DNA from: ECT2AJA-110-A sp035399845
Lineage (GTDB): Bacteria > Planctomycetota > Phycisphaerae > UBA1845 > UTPLA1
NCBI GenBank assembly: GCA_035399845.1
Contig: DAOPJV010000004.1
Coordinates: forward strand, 1-64,000
Direction: 5' to 3'
DNA length: 64,000 nt
The translations under genes were made by a program, and so were the position numbers. Positions 35,740-44,322 of the stretch are shown here, piece after piece (the stretch's first letter is position 1; each line of letters starts with the position of its first letter). The notes beneath the pieces were generated by a model, which worked only from the letters and a program-made list of their open reading frames with translations, ran no database searches and had not been told where the DNA came from.

Positions 35740-37773
35740 CTAGCTCATCGGTTGAAGAGCCAGCGCTGGGAGTGGGATGATTTGGCTTGGGATTCCATCG
35801 AGCATCCGTGACAACGAATCGGAGTCCTCACTTGTCGCGATTATGACCTGCTGGTTTGCTGCCTTGGAGGGCGCAACCCTTCCTAGGAGGGCAGCGAAGC
35901 TAATCTCCCTCATGTGTTGCTGTTGCGGTTCGTCGAAGATGAGCAACCCTGGGTGATTTGTCGATTCTTCGCGTGCTAGTTCCAGCAGCGCAACCAAATA
36001 AGCCCAAATCAGGCGCACCGAGTCGCTTGCCGACATTTGGACAGCCGACGGCAAAGTCACTCCGTCTCGCGTCGGGCGGTAATTCTCCCTCGATATTACG
36101 ATCTTCTCCGGCTCGAAGCTCTTGAGATTATACTCCCTTAACTGCCCTATCACAGAACGCTCGATCCTAGCTAGCTTCTTCTCGTCGCCCTCGGACAGGT
36201 TCGCTTGTTGCACGGACTTGAGCGCGCCCTGGTTTTGCCGCCAGAGGGCCGAGATGGATGCCAAGTCAGCAAGTAGTTTCTCGAATCGCGTCGACATCCC
36301 CTCCAATCGACGTGTTCGATCTTCCTCCAGAAGCCGCTCGCGTATTGCTGCGACGGAGGGCGCCTCGGCGTCCCCTCGGAACGCGCGTCGCCGGTCCCTG
36401 AGGACTAGCGCTTGGTCTGCGACCTTGCGCTGGAGTGCATTGAGTCGCGCCCGCTTTGTCGCGACGAGCTTCGTCGATTCCTTTCGAAGCTCCTCGAAAA
36501 GGCCAATCTGCCCCTCAACGAAGCGCAAGTTATCTTCAAGCTTCATTGGCTCACCTGCAGTGTCTTGCGGGAGCAGCGAGTCTTTTAGCGATTGCTTGCA
36601 TGTCGGACATGTCTGGCTAATCAGTCTTAGATTTCCAGGCGCGCCGCGACGACGGAGCTTCTGTTCATCTTTGTATTTTCTTCGATCCTCTTGGAGAGCC
36701 TCAATACGCACATTTATAGCTTCGAGCTGCTCGGACTCAGCCCTTATCTCGCGCGCCAATGTGAGTTGCTGTGCTTCCAGGCGGTCTAGGTCTCTCTCAG
36801 CATTGAAGACTTCGTCCCGGAGTTCGATAGCCACGTTCTTAATCCGCGGAATCTCCTTCTCAGACAACCCGCGAAGCCTACGCCGCCTCGAGCGCAGAGC
36901 TTTTTCGATTGCGATCCACTCCTCTCCTTCAGTCACTAGGAGCAGGGGAGTTGGGCGAGGAGGCCAATCCGCCATCGGCTCGCGTTCCACGCCTTGCATT
37001 AGCGTACCGATCTCCTCCGTCGCGCGTTCAAAGTCTCGCACCTTCTCACACCAACTCCTTCTTAATTGGTCAGCCTCGTTCCTCAGTTCGTGCCGCTTTA
37101 GAGCATTGGCTTGAATGTCAAGGGCCAAGAGGTACTCGATCACACTCGTCCACAAATCAATGATACCGAAATGTGTTGGCATTCTACTTGCAAGCCCCGT
37201 CCACCCTCGCAACTGGTCAACAAAGACGAGTGGAAACAGAGCCTCCAAGTAAAGCGGCACAGGCTCACCATCGTACTTCGGCACCTTGGGAAGCCGCAGG
37301 CCCAACGCATCGGCGAGGAAGTAGTGAAATCCGGATTCCGATTGCGCCGCGCGCGGAATCCGAACGAAGAAATCTCGCCTCGCGTACGCACCATTAGGGG
37401 AAGACAGGATCGGGCCAGAGAATACAGTGATTAGCTGGCGCTGCTCTTTGCTTCCAGTCGCAGCCCGCGTCGCTGAGTAGATCTCTTGCTGGCCAACTTC
37501 GAATTCCAAATGGACATGGGACTCAAGAACTGCGAGCCAACTTTCGCCGTCATGGATTCTGTCGGTTATCGCCTCAGGAAACGGGCTGTCTTGTCCTCGA
37601 ATGCAAATACCCTCCAGACCGAGTGCGTAGAGGATCGCAGCAAGGCACGTGGACTTACCGCTCGCGTTCTCCCCTTGGAGGACAACGAGCCCTTCATTGA
37701 ACCGAAGGTTGATACCGAAGGGTCCCTTTTCCGTTATCACACGGATTTGCAGGGCTCGAATTCGCAGACTCAT
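35740..37773 (-). CDS. SMC/Rad50-like ATPase of a three-gene (ABC-3C-like) system, 677 aa
   Basis: Walker A GENASGKST lies at about residue 35 (LVVLQGENASGKSTCLAAILYALGLEG). Long coiled-coil arms (about 215-345 and 430-560) flank a zinc-hook-like CPTCKQ with a single CxxC. Walker B is LLIFDEPQQQH, preceded by the SASDSVRLIWAYLVALLELA segment. This is the layout of SMC/RecN-type ABC ATPases in conflict systems rather than of DNA-repair Rad50. The start at 37773 overlaps the stop of the middle gene by ATGA; an in-frame extension inside that gene is a shadow. Base composition is clearly more AT-rich than in flanking genes, suggesting transfer. Confidence 0.9.
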   Translation of the reverse strand: MSLRIRALQIRVITEKGPFGINLRFNEGLVVLQGENASGKSTCLAAILYALGLEGICIRGQDSPFPEAITDRIHDGESWLAVLESHVHLEFEVGQQEIYSATRAATGSKEQRQLITVFSGPILSSPNGAYARRDFFVRIPRAAQSESGFHYFLADALGLRLPKVPKYDGEPVPLYLEALFPLVFVDQLRGWTGLASRMPTHFGIIDLWTSVIEYLLALDIQANALKRHELRNEADQLRRSWCEKVRDFERATEEIGTLMQGVEREPMADWPPRPTPLLLVTEGEEWIAIEKALRSRRRRLRGLSEKEIPRIKNVAIELRDEVFNAERDLDRLEAQQLTLAREIRAESEQLEAINVRIEALQEDRRKYKDEQKLRRRGAPGNLRLISQTCPTCKQSLKDSLLPQDTAGEPMKLEDNLRFVEGQIGLFEELRKESTKLVATKRARLNALQRKVADQALVLRDRRRAFRGDAEAPSVAAIRERLLEEDRTRRLEGMSTRFEKLLADLASISALWRQNQGALKSVQQANLSEGDEKKLARIERSVIGQLREYNLKSFEPEKIVISRENYRPTRDGVTLPSAVQMSASDSVRLIWAYLVALLELAREESTNHPGLLIFDEPQQQHMREISFAALLGRVAPSKAANQQVIIATSEDSDSLSRMLDGIPSQIIPLPALALQPMS

Positions 37774-38273
37774 CCTTGGTTTCCCCATTCGAATAAGGCG
37801 CTCACATCCGACTGCGTGAGCCGATTCGGCAATGACCTCAAGAACGCCCGCTCTATTGGGAGAGTATCGGGAGCCAGACCGTCGAGGGCTTTCCTCCCCT
37901 GCGGCGTTATCGAGATTCGGAAATCCGGTAGTCCCTTCCCGTTGCGGCTCTTTTGCGCAACGCTGACCAAATCCGCTCCAACTGCTAGGCAAACAGCGCG
38001 ATCGAGCGACGGGTCGAACCTCACAATCGCAGCCTCGGGTGCTCGGATTCCGAGAAGAAACTCCAGTAGCCTCTGGCGGGATTCAGCGTTCCGTATTGCC
38101 CAGTCCAGCACGTGCAGCTGCTCAAGGTTTGCAACGCTAGCGCGGCATGCATCGATAAGGAGTAAGAGAATGACGACTCGGCGTAATGGCCTAAGATCTG
38201 GATGAATAGCGGCCGGTCGCTTCGTGAATATGCAAGGGGACTCGAGAATAGCTTGTGTTGTTATGTCATCCAT
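37770..38273 (-). CDS. Middle component of ABC-3C-like system, 167 aa
   Basis: The protein is small and mostly helical at the N-terminus (PLRRVVILLLLIDACRASVANLEQLHVLDWAI), then contains FDPSLDRAVCLAVGADLVSV and FRISITPQGRKALDG, a winged-helix-like pattern. Its place between the effector-type gene (8-bp overlap) and the ATPase gene (ATGA overlap), plus its size, matches the middle component (MC) of ABC three-component systems. Homology is assigned by context and general pattern; I cannot assign the MC subtype. It probably links the ATPase to the effector. Confidence 0.7.
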   Translation of the reverse strand: MDDITTQAILESPCIFTKRPAAIHPDLRPLRRVVILLLLIDACRASVANLEQLHVLDWAIRNAESRQRLLEFLLGIRAPEAAIVRFDPSLDRAVCLAVGADLVSVAQKSRNGKGLPDFRISITPQGRKALDGLAPDTLPIERAFLRSLPNRLTQSDVSALFEWGNQG

Positions 38274-39252
38274 TCGGCACCTCAGGAAAGTCCAGCGGGC
38301 ATTCGAGTAGCCAGAGTCCTATTGCCCCCGTAGCGATTATGTTGATCAGAGTCGAATTTGGAGAGTTCAAAAGTGGCGCAAGCGATTGTTCAAACCTCTC
38401 CTTGGCATTCGCCACTATCTGTGAAGCTGGAGCAACCTCGAAGGGACTAAGCGCTTCAAGATTGCGAGCGTGTTGCTGTCTCTGAACGATGATTTGCTCA
38501 GCAACAATCGGTGAGCACGATCTAATCTGAGAAATGAGGTTCTCGGAGTCAAGGTATCGCTTCAGTAGGTCCTTTCTTGCCTTCTCCCGCACATCGTCAT
38601 CGGCGAGCTTGGGTACCTTGCGGAGCTTCCGCTCCAAGACTATCACCTGCTGCGCCCGCGCAACTGAGAAGTCCTCGAGGTCTTCGTCTGTGCATTCAGA
38701 ATACCCATCAGGAATGTAGACAATCCCGGCCTGAGCTAACTGTCTCGCCTCGGCTGGAAACGCGGTAGACGCAGTTCGTACGATGGCCTGAAAATCCTCC
38801 GTCAGAAATGGCAGCTTTTGCTCTCTCAGTAGCTCGCCCTTCTTGCGGGCATGAATAAGTACAGATTTGTCATCCAACGTGGGCACGATTAGATGCCACC
38901 GAGAGATCTGAATACCCTGAAAGAGATTGCAAAGGGCCTTCTGGTTCTTTCTTAGCGTGAGCTTATTCAGGTCCTTCGTGATCTTGTTCTTCTGTTTTCT
39001 TGCTCTATCTCCAACGCTAACCGAGTTGTCGTCAGCGTATGCTTGGTACGCATCGCCTGTTGTGGAGAATCCCTCTATCCCAAAGTCTCCATGAACCTTG
39101 TCCGGGATGGCTATATATGTATGCTGCAAGTTGGCGTAGTGACACGACATCAGCGCATTGACGTGGCGTTGCCAGCGACGACCGTCGGAGGCTTCGTTCG
39201 CGTCGGAATCACCTTGCATAATTGAAGGTTCTGGTGTGATCATGCATCCCAC
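38266..39252 (-). CDS. First protein of ABC-3C-like system, possible nuclease-like effector, 328 aa
   Basis: The N-terminal ~110 residues (RRWQRHVNALMSCHYANLQ, HGDFGIEGFSTTGDAYQAYADD) resemble a restriction-endonuclease-like fold: GDxGIE could supply the acidic residues and YQAY the following strand. The usual catalytic Lys is not at the expected position (QAY in place of QxK), so activity is uncertain; lysines follow at RKQKNKITK. The middle is helical and charged; the C-terminus has a conserved-looking helical domain ending in a hydrophobic stretch (STLINIIATGAIGLWLLE). ATGs at 39243 and 39219 are alternative starts; none has a good Shine-Dalgarno. It is the first gene of a tightly overlapping operon. 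Confidence 0.7.
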   Translation of the reverse strand: MGCMITPEPSIMQGDSDANEASDGRRWQRHVNALMSCHYANLQHTYIAIPDKVHGDFGIEGFSTTGDAYQAYADDNSVSVGDRARKQKNKITKDLNKLTLRKNQKALCNLFQGIQISRWHLIVPTLDDKSVLIHARKKGELLREQKLPFLTEDFQAIVRTASTAFPAEARQLAQAGIVYIPDGYSECTDEDLEDFSVARAQQVIVLERKLRKVPKLADDDVREKARKDLLKRYLDSENLISQIRSCSPIVAEQIIVQRQQHARNLEALSPFEVAPASQIVANAKERFEQSLAPLLNSPNSTLINIIATGAIGLWLLECPLDFPEVPNG

Positions 39253-39890
39253 GCGCCGGCAATCGCGACACGCAATATGTTCAATAGTGTGTGTGCAGAC
39301 TCACGACACCGCGATAAGCCGGCCCCTGAGTCACACCCGCGATCGAAGGAAATGCAGCGACTCCGCGGGTAATACGATAACCTCCGACCGCAATCCGCAC
39401 TAGATTGCCAGAAACTCCCCAATCAACTGGACCCCTGGTCCACCGCGCGGACCGTACAAAAGGGCCGCGGCGCGTCTCTACAACGCCGGGAAACGCTAAG
39501 GGGACAGCCGCTCTCCTTGACACTCACGAATGCTGAGGAAGTTGTGAGACTTGAGTCGAAAGTGGCCTCAACCATCGCGCGACCCGTGCGTGCCCGACCG
39601 TCGAAGCGCCTGCCGGCGATCACGCGACTGCCCACGTCACATCCATCGCGAATCCCCCTCCCGCCCCATCACCGTCGAATGCTACCGCAATTGCTCCACT
39701 TGTTGCCACAAAAAAAGTGGACACTACCGTCCAGCTAGTGGCCATTTCGCGGCGAAATCGCCCATGGCGGCCGCAACGTCGGCCAGTTTTCGACCGGAAT
39801 CGCCCATCGCCGCGGCGGACAGCGCGGTCTTTCCGGCGGAATGGACCCATCATCGAAAGATGGGACGACGACGAGCGGGTTCAGCATCGG
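39253..39890. other. Non-coding accessory DNA, no gene supported
   Basis: Short frames on both strands lack coding character. A phrase near 39498 (AAGGGGACAGCCGCTCTCC) resembles GGGGACAG boundary sequences of repeats linked to Y1 transposases, so this may be mobile-element debris. The evidence is weak. Confidence 0.35.
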
Positions 39891-39894
39891 GAGG

Positions 39895-40175
39895 GACGCG
39901 CGATTTGGTGATTCGTTCGGAAACTGGCGCTCGTTCTTCTTCGTATCGTCGCGCCCCCACCGCTGAAGCGGGTGGGCCACCCGAGGGGATTTTGTGATTT
40001 CGTGATCTGCGATTTGGTGATCTGGTTCCCGCGAATACGGTCACTCGTATTTGTGACGTCGCGTTGCCATCGCACTGCTTGAGAGCCGTGGCGCGGGGCC
40101 ACGCGGTCGATTCACGATGGCGCTCAATCGCGAAACATCACAATTCGCAAATCGCCACTTCACAAATTCTCAAGC
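39895..40175. repeat. Short motif array, possible remnant with inverted ends
   Basis: GATTTGGTGAT (39902-39912) recurs as a cluster at 39988-40022 (GATTTTGTGAT, TTTCGTGATC, GATTTGGTGATC). Similar words appear in the opposite orientation at about 40130-40170 (GATTTGCGAATTGTGATG and GAATTTGTGAAG on the minus strand). This could be a decayed non-autonomous element. Confidence 0.35.
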
Positions 40176-40459
40176 CGATCTCGCAAACCTGACGGGCGTA
40201 GCCCGCCCTGCCGGCCTTCATGAGAGCAAGCCTGGCGGGCGCCGCACCCATACCTGTTGCCCTTGCCTCAGTCCGGGAATGCGGCCGCCGCGTCGAATCT
40301 GAATTTCCGGCATTTTGCGCGGCAGACAAGTCACTTCGGCGGTTATTCCCAGTGGCGGGCATGGCGACATGGACCGCCGCAGGCGGCTGGTCGGCGTTTC
40401 GGGGCCGATCCGTCGCCATGATCGTCAGGAACCCAGTGTCTATGAAGGAGAGAATTGCG

Positions 40460-41092
40460 ATGTCGATATCCCGCGCCACCGTCTGCTGTCTCAGTCTGGC
40501 GATCGCCGTCTGCGCTTCCGCCACGTCCGTCGCCCGGGCCCAGGCCCTGCCGTATCTGCGCGGCGAAGGTACCTACAGCGGCGACCTCTCGGGGCCGCTC
40601 ATCGTCGTCGTCAATGATAACTTTGGTCGCACCAGCCTCTGGGTGGATGGCGTCATTTACGGCGGGACGGATCGTTATCCCGAGACCCCCGGCGTCATCG
40701 GTTTCGACCATCAGTTCCTTGCGGGCGGCGTCTCGATTACGAGGGAACCGTTCGAAGGCGGCGAATTCACGGCGATGTCGGAAAGCGACTGGGGCCACGT
40801 CATGATGTTCGAGGGCGTCATCGAGAACAACGTCGCCTCGGGAACGTGGACACTGGATTACAACGAGGATTCATCCGAGTGCAGGAACTCGGGCCGGACG
40901 GGTCGGAGCTGCGCCACACGCACGGGCGCCTTCGAAGTTCCGCTCGCGCCTGTCGGTCCCGCCAATACCGTGCAGCCGCTCGACCTGACGAGCGTCTGCG
41001 GCGCCATCGGCCCCGCCATGCTGACAGTGTCGCTGCTGGGTGTGTTCACATTCCGCGCCGGCCGGCGTCGCCGACGCGCCGCGCGACGATAG
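40460..41092 (+). CDS. Secreted protein with C-terminal hydrophobic/arginine tail, 210 aa
   Basis: A signal peptide (CCLSLAIAVCASATSVARAQA) leads to a small beta-rich domain (LRGEGTYSGDLSGPLIVVVN, GTWTLDYNEDSSECRNSG). The C-terminus is a hydrophobic helix followed by an arginine cluster (PAMLTVSLLGVFTF, then RRRRR), the layout of PEP-CTERM or related exosortase/rhombosortase-type sorting signals; a CGAIGP phrase precedes it and might be the recognition motif. AAGGAG (40445-40450) 9 nt before 40460 decides the start over the ATG at 40442. No function is evident. It converges with ffh, 9 bp apart. Confidence 0.72.
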   Translation: MSISRATVCCLSLAIAVCASATSVARAQALPYLRGEGTYSGDLSGPLIVVVNDNFGRTSLWVDGVIYGGTDRYPETPGVIGFDHQFLAGGVSITREPFEGGEFTAMSESDWGHVMMFEGVIENNVASGTWTLDYNEDSSECRNSGRTGRSCATRTGAFEVPLAPVGPANTVQPLDLTSVCGAIGPAMLTVSLLGVFTFRAGRRRRRAARR

Positions 41093-41101
41093 AGCGTCGC
41101 G

Positions 41102-42544
41102 TCAGCGGCTCTTGCGTTTGCGCTGCTTGCGGCGATCGCGCTTGGCGGGCTTGAACTTCGGCCGGCTCGCCTTGCCCTTCACCTGCGGCATCTGACCGGC
41201 CATCGACATCTGCGCGAACTGTGAACCGAACTTCATGCGGTCCATCATGCTCATGCCGGCCATGCTCTTCATCACGTCGCGCGCCTGAAGGAACTGCTTG
41301 CAGAGACCGCTGACGTCTTCCGTCGCGGCGCCGGATCCGCGGGCGATGCGACGTCGTCGCGAGGCGTCGATGATCTTCGGGTTGGCCTTCTCCTTCGGCG
41401 TCATCGAGTGGACGATCGCCTTCATGCGGCGGATCTCGCCCTCATCGATGTTGAGATCCGTGTCGCGCATCATCTTGCCGACGCCGGGGATCATCTTGAG
41501 CATGTCTTTCATGGACCGGCCACCCATGACCTTGTCCATCTGGCTGATGAAGTCGTCGAGGGAGAGCTGGCCTTTCGCCATTTTGGCTTCGAGCTTGGCC
41601 GCGTCTTCGGCCGTGACCTGCTGCTGGGCCTGTTCGACGAGCGAGACGATGTCGCCCATGCCCAGGATGCGGCCGGCCATGCGCTCGGCGTGGAACTCCT
41701 CCAGGCGATCGAGCTTCTCGCCGACACCGATGAATTTGATCGGCTTCTGAACGATGCTCTTGACACTGAGGATGGCGCCGCCGCGCGTGTCCGAGTCGAA
41801 CTTCGTCATGATGACGCCGTCCAGCTCGAGCCGCTCGTTGAAGTGCTTCGCCGTGTTGACGGCGTCCTGGCCGGTCATGGCGTCCAGGACGAGATAGATC
41901 TGATGCGGCTGCGTCGTACCGGCGATGTTGGCCACTTCCTGCATCAGCTCTTCGTCGATGCTGAGTCGGCCCGCCGTATCCAGGATGACGACGTCGAGCA
42001 GCTTCTTCTTCGCGTCGGCCACGCCGTTGCGACAGACCTTCACGGGGTTCTGATGATCGCGCTCCGTATAGACGGGAACATCGAGCTGCTGACCGAGTGT
42101 CTCAAGCTGATCGATCGCCGCAGGTCGCTTCAGGTCGGCCGCGACCATCATCGGCTTCTTGCCTTTCGCGAGGCAGTACTTCGCGAGCTTGGCGCAGGTG
42201 GTCGTCTTACCGGAACCCTGCAGACCCGCCATGAGGATGATCGTCGGTCCGCCGGCGACCCACGGAATGCGCGAGTCGATGGGCCCCATGAGCCCCACGA
42301 GTTCGTCGTGGACGATCTTGACCATGACCTCGTCGGGCTTGAGGGTCTTGATGACCTCCTCGCCGACGGCTTTTTCCGTCACCCGCTTTGTGAATTCCTT
42401 GACGACGTCGAGGTGGACGTCGGCCTCGAGGAGAGCCGTGCGGACATCCCGCATGACCTCCTGCACATTTTCCTCGGAAATGCGGCCACGGCCGCGGAGC
42501 TTGCGGAAGACGTCGCTGAACCGGTCCTGAAGTGCGTCAAACAT
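41102..42544 (-). CDS. ffh: Signal recognition particle protein Ffh, 480 aa
   Basis: The N domain (FDALQDRFSDVFRKLRGRG) is followed by the GTPase domain, with GLQGSGKTTTCAKLAKYC, DTAGRLSIDEELMQE and TKFDSDTRGGAILS, then the methionine-rich M domain (MIPGVGKMMR, PKEKANPKIIDASRRRRIARGSG, MDRMKFGSQFAQMSM). It binds signal sequences and 4.5S RNA to target membrane proteins. The C-terminal tail is lysine/arginine-rich. There is no Shine-Dalgarno; TAGAAT (42551-42556) ends 6 nt before the ATG, which suggests leaderless transcription. Confidence 0.98.
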   Translation of the reverse strand: MFDALQDRFSDVFRKLRGRGRISEENVQEVMRDVRTALLEADVHLDVVKEFTKRVTEKAVGEEVIKTLKPDEVMVKIVHDELVGLMGPIDSRIPWVAGGPTIILMAGLQGSGKTTTCAKLAKYCLAKGKKPMMVAADLKRPAAIDQLETLGQQLDVPVYTERDHQNPVKVCRNGVADAKKKLLDVVILDTAGRLSIDEELMQEVANIAGTTQPHQIYLVLDAMTGQDAVNTAKHFNERLELDGVIMTKFDSDTRGGAILSVKSIVQKPIKFIGVGEKLDRLEEFHAERMAGRILGMGDIVSLVEQAQQQVTAEDAAKLEAKMAKGQLSLDDFISQMDKVMGGRSMKDMLKMIPGVGKMMRDTDLNIDEGEIRRMKAIVHSMTPKEKANPKIIDASRRRRIARGSGAATEDVSGLCKQFLQARDVMKSMAGMSMMDRMKFGSQFAQMSMAGQMPQVKGKASRPKFKPAKRDRRKQRKRKSR

Positions 42545-42928
42545 AGCGGAATTCTACCCTTACGATCGCTGGACGGCGCGTCCGGCGGATTCTGCGCGAG
42601 CAAGCAAGATACTCCCCCCGACGAGGGATTCAAGCGGCTGGGGAAACCTGTCGCCGATTGCGCACGTATATCGAAAAGACCGGCCCCCGCCCGACCGCAA
42701 CGGCGTCGCCATGCCTGCAATCAGGCCCGGCGACGGCAAGGCGGCCAGGCCGTCAACGACGTGGCAATATTACCCAATTGACTGCCAGCCAATGATGGCT
42801 CAGCGTCGAACTCCGCCATCCTCAGCGGGCGTCGAGAGTTACGATCGAACGGCGAATAAATCGCATAAAACATGAAATATCATATATTTACGAACCTCAT
42901 CCGCGGCGTAAAAAAAGCCAATGATTGT

Positions 42929-42957
42929 TTGACACCCTATCATCGATTTGATAGAGT
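42929..42957 (+). promoter_or_regulatory. Strong sigma-70-type promoter of the ffh-proximal ncRNA
   Basis: TTGACA (42929-42934), 17-bp spacer, TAGAGT (42952-42957). The -35 element is a perfect match to consensus. Confidence 0.78.
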
Positions 42958-42963
42958 CCAAAA

Positions 42964-43078
42964 CCGTTGTGGGGAAACTCACGACCCTTCGCAAGCGGCT
43001 AACCGCCACGACTAACGGCTACTTCTAGCCGTGGCGCTCCTCAGGCACAGGCCTTTGTCCTGTGCCTGAGGTTTTTTT
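42964..43078 (+). ncRNA. Putative structured small RNA (~115 nt)
   Basis: It has its own near-consensus promoter and ends in a perfect terminator. A central hairpin CGGCTA-CTTC-TAGCCG lies within a GCCAC/GTGGC pairing. A 19-codon GTG-initiated frame (42969-43028, starting GKLTTLRKRL) runs from near the 5' end to just before the terminator, but lacks a Shine-Dalgarno; a leaderless small protein is an alternative. It does not match 4.5S SRP RNA, despite lying next to ffh: the conserved GGAAGNAGC tetraloop region is absent. No known family is recognised. Confidence 0.65.
43039..43078 (+). terminator. Terminator of the ffh-proximal ncRNA
   Basis: CCTCAGGCACAGG pairs perfectly with CCTGTGCCTGAGG (13 bp) around CCTTTGT and is followed by T7. 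Confidence 0.95.
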
Positions 43079-43269
43079 ACGCGCTCATTCTTCACAGGGT
43101 GTTTCAGTCGCAAGGACCACCGCCGCGCGCGACGATCGGCGCGCCCCGGCGCAACACATCGCCCACTTTGATGCGCGGAGCGCACGGTTCAGGCGCGATC
43201 ACGTCGCAGTGTGATTTCACAACATCGTGTCGGCTGCGATGATCAACCGGACCCATTAGCATACGCGCG

Positions 43270-44202
43270 ATGAATGAGCCACTTCAGCGCCAGCGAGGGA
43301 TCTTTGAAGGTCGCGTGACGCGCCGACGCATGCCCTGCCGCGAACATTTCGAACTGACGGTCCGCGTTGATGATTTTCCGGAGGCGTCGCCTGGACAGTT
43401 CGTCCAGATTCTCTGCGCAACACCACCTTCTGAGCCGTCCGCGGATTCCCCCGTTTCCCCATCGGCGCGACCGAACATGTCCGCCGGCGTCCTCCTGCGG
43501 CGCCCCTTCAGTATCGGTGGCCTGCGTCGCAAGGGTCGTCACTCTGAGATAGACATCATGGGACGTGTCGTCGGTCCCGGCACGGCGTGGCTCGATGCGC
43601 GCATGCCCGGCGACGAGATCAACTTCATAGGTCCCCTGGGGACGCCGTTTCGACGCCCCGCATCGGACGAGCATGCGCTGCTCGTGGCGGGCGGCGTCGG
43701 CCTGCCGCCGATCCGCTGGCTGGGTGAGACGTTGTCGGCGCAAGGCGTTCCGACGCGCGCGATTTTCGGCGCACAAACGGAATCGCTGATTCCCCTGACG
43801 CTCACCAAAACACCACAGAATGTTCCGGAATTCACGCCCTGCGCCGCCGAGTTCGCCGAACACGGCATCGACACGATCATCACGACGGACGATGGTTCCT
43901 GCGGACTTTTCGGACGCGTCACGGACGCCATGCGCCCCGCGCTGGAGGCGAGCCATCCAGGCGCAACCATCATTTACGCCTGCGGTCCCGAGCCGATGCT
44001 TGAGGCGATCGCCAGGCTTGCCAACGCGAACGGAATCCCCTGCCAACTCGCGCTTGAACGGGTCATGGCCTGCGGCATGGGAACATGTCAGTCATGTGTC
44101 GTTCGAGTGAGTGACAGCGCCGCCGACGAAGGTTGGCGCTATGCGCTGTGTTGCACGGAAGGCCCGGTCTTTGATTCGACGCGGCTCGCAGGGTCCGATT
44201 AA
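43270..44202 (+). CDS. pyrK: Dihydroorotate dehydrogenase electron transfer subunit PyrK, 310 aa
   Basis: A ferredoxin-reductase-like FAD domain (PGQFVQILC, RRPFSIGG, DIMGRVVGPGTAWL) leads into an NAD-binding region (HALLVAGGVGLPPIRWLGETL, IYACGPEPMLEAI). The C-terminal [2Fe-2S] site is MACGMGTCQSCVV with the last Cys in ALCCTEGPVF. With PyrD type 1B it oxidises dihydroorotate using NAD+; pyrD is not in this window. There is no Shine-Dalgarno; TAGCAT (43257-43262) ends 7 nt before the ATG, so the message may be leaderless. Confidence 0.92.
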   Translation: MNEPLQRQRGIFEGRVTRRRMPCREHFELTVRVDDFPEASPGQFVQILCATPPSEPSADSPVSPSARPNMSAGVLLRRPFSIGGLRRKGRHSEIDIMGRVVGPGTAWLDARMPGDEINFIGPLGTPFRRPASDEHALLVAGGVGLPPIRWLGETLSAQGVPTRAIFGAQTESLIPLTLTKTPQNVPEFTPCAAEFAEHGIDTIITTDDGSCGLFGRVTDAMRPALEASHPGATIIYACGPEPMLEAIARLANANGIPCQLALERVMACGMGTCQSCVVRVSDSAADEGWRYALCCTEGPVFDSTRLAGSD

Positions 44203-44322
44203 GCGCGGCGTCATGGCCGCCGGCGCCCGTTCGAAGCGGGCGCAACGGGTCGTCCAGCGAGTCGTTAAACGGCGCGACAAACGGCGCACACCCTGACCCG
44301 CGCGCGGTCGCGCCCATCACGT

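Noticed and set aside
39551..39997. 148-codon plus-strand frame in the accessory region
   Set aside because: Composition is Arg/Ser/Pro/Ala-rich without any recognisable pattern and there is no ribosome-binding site.
42964..43078. 4.5S SRP RNA next to ffh
   Set aside because: The conserved apical-loop region of SRP RNA is absent and the hairpins do not match.
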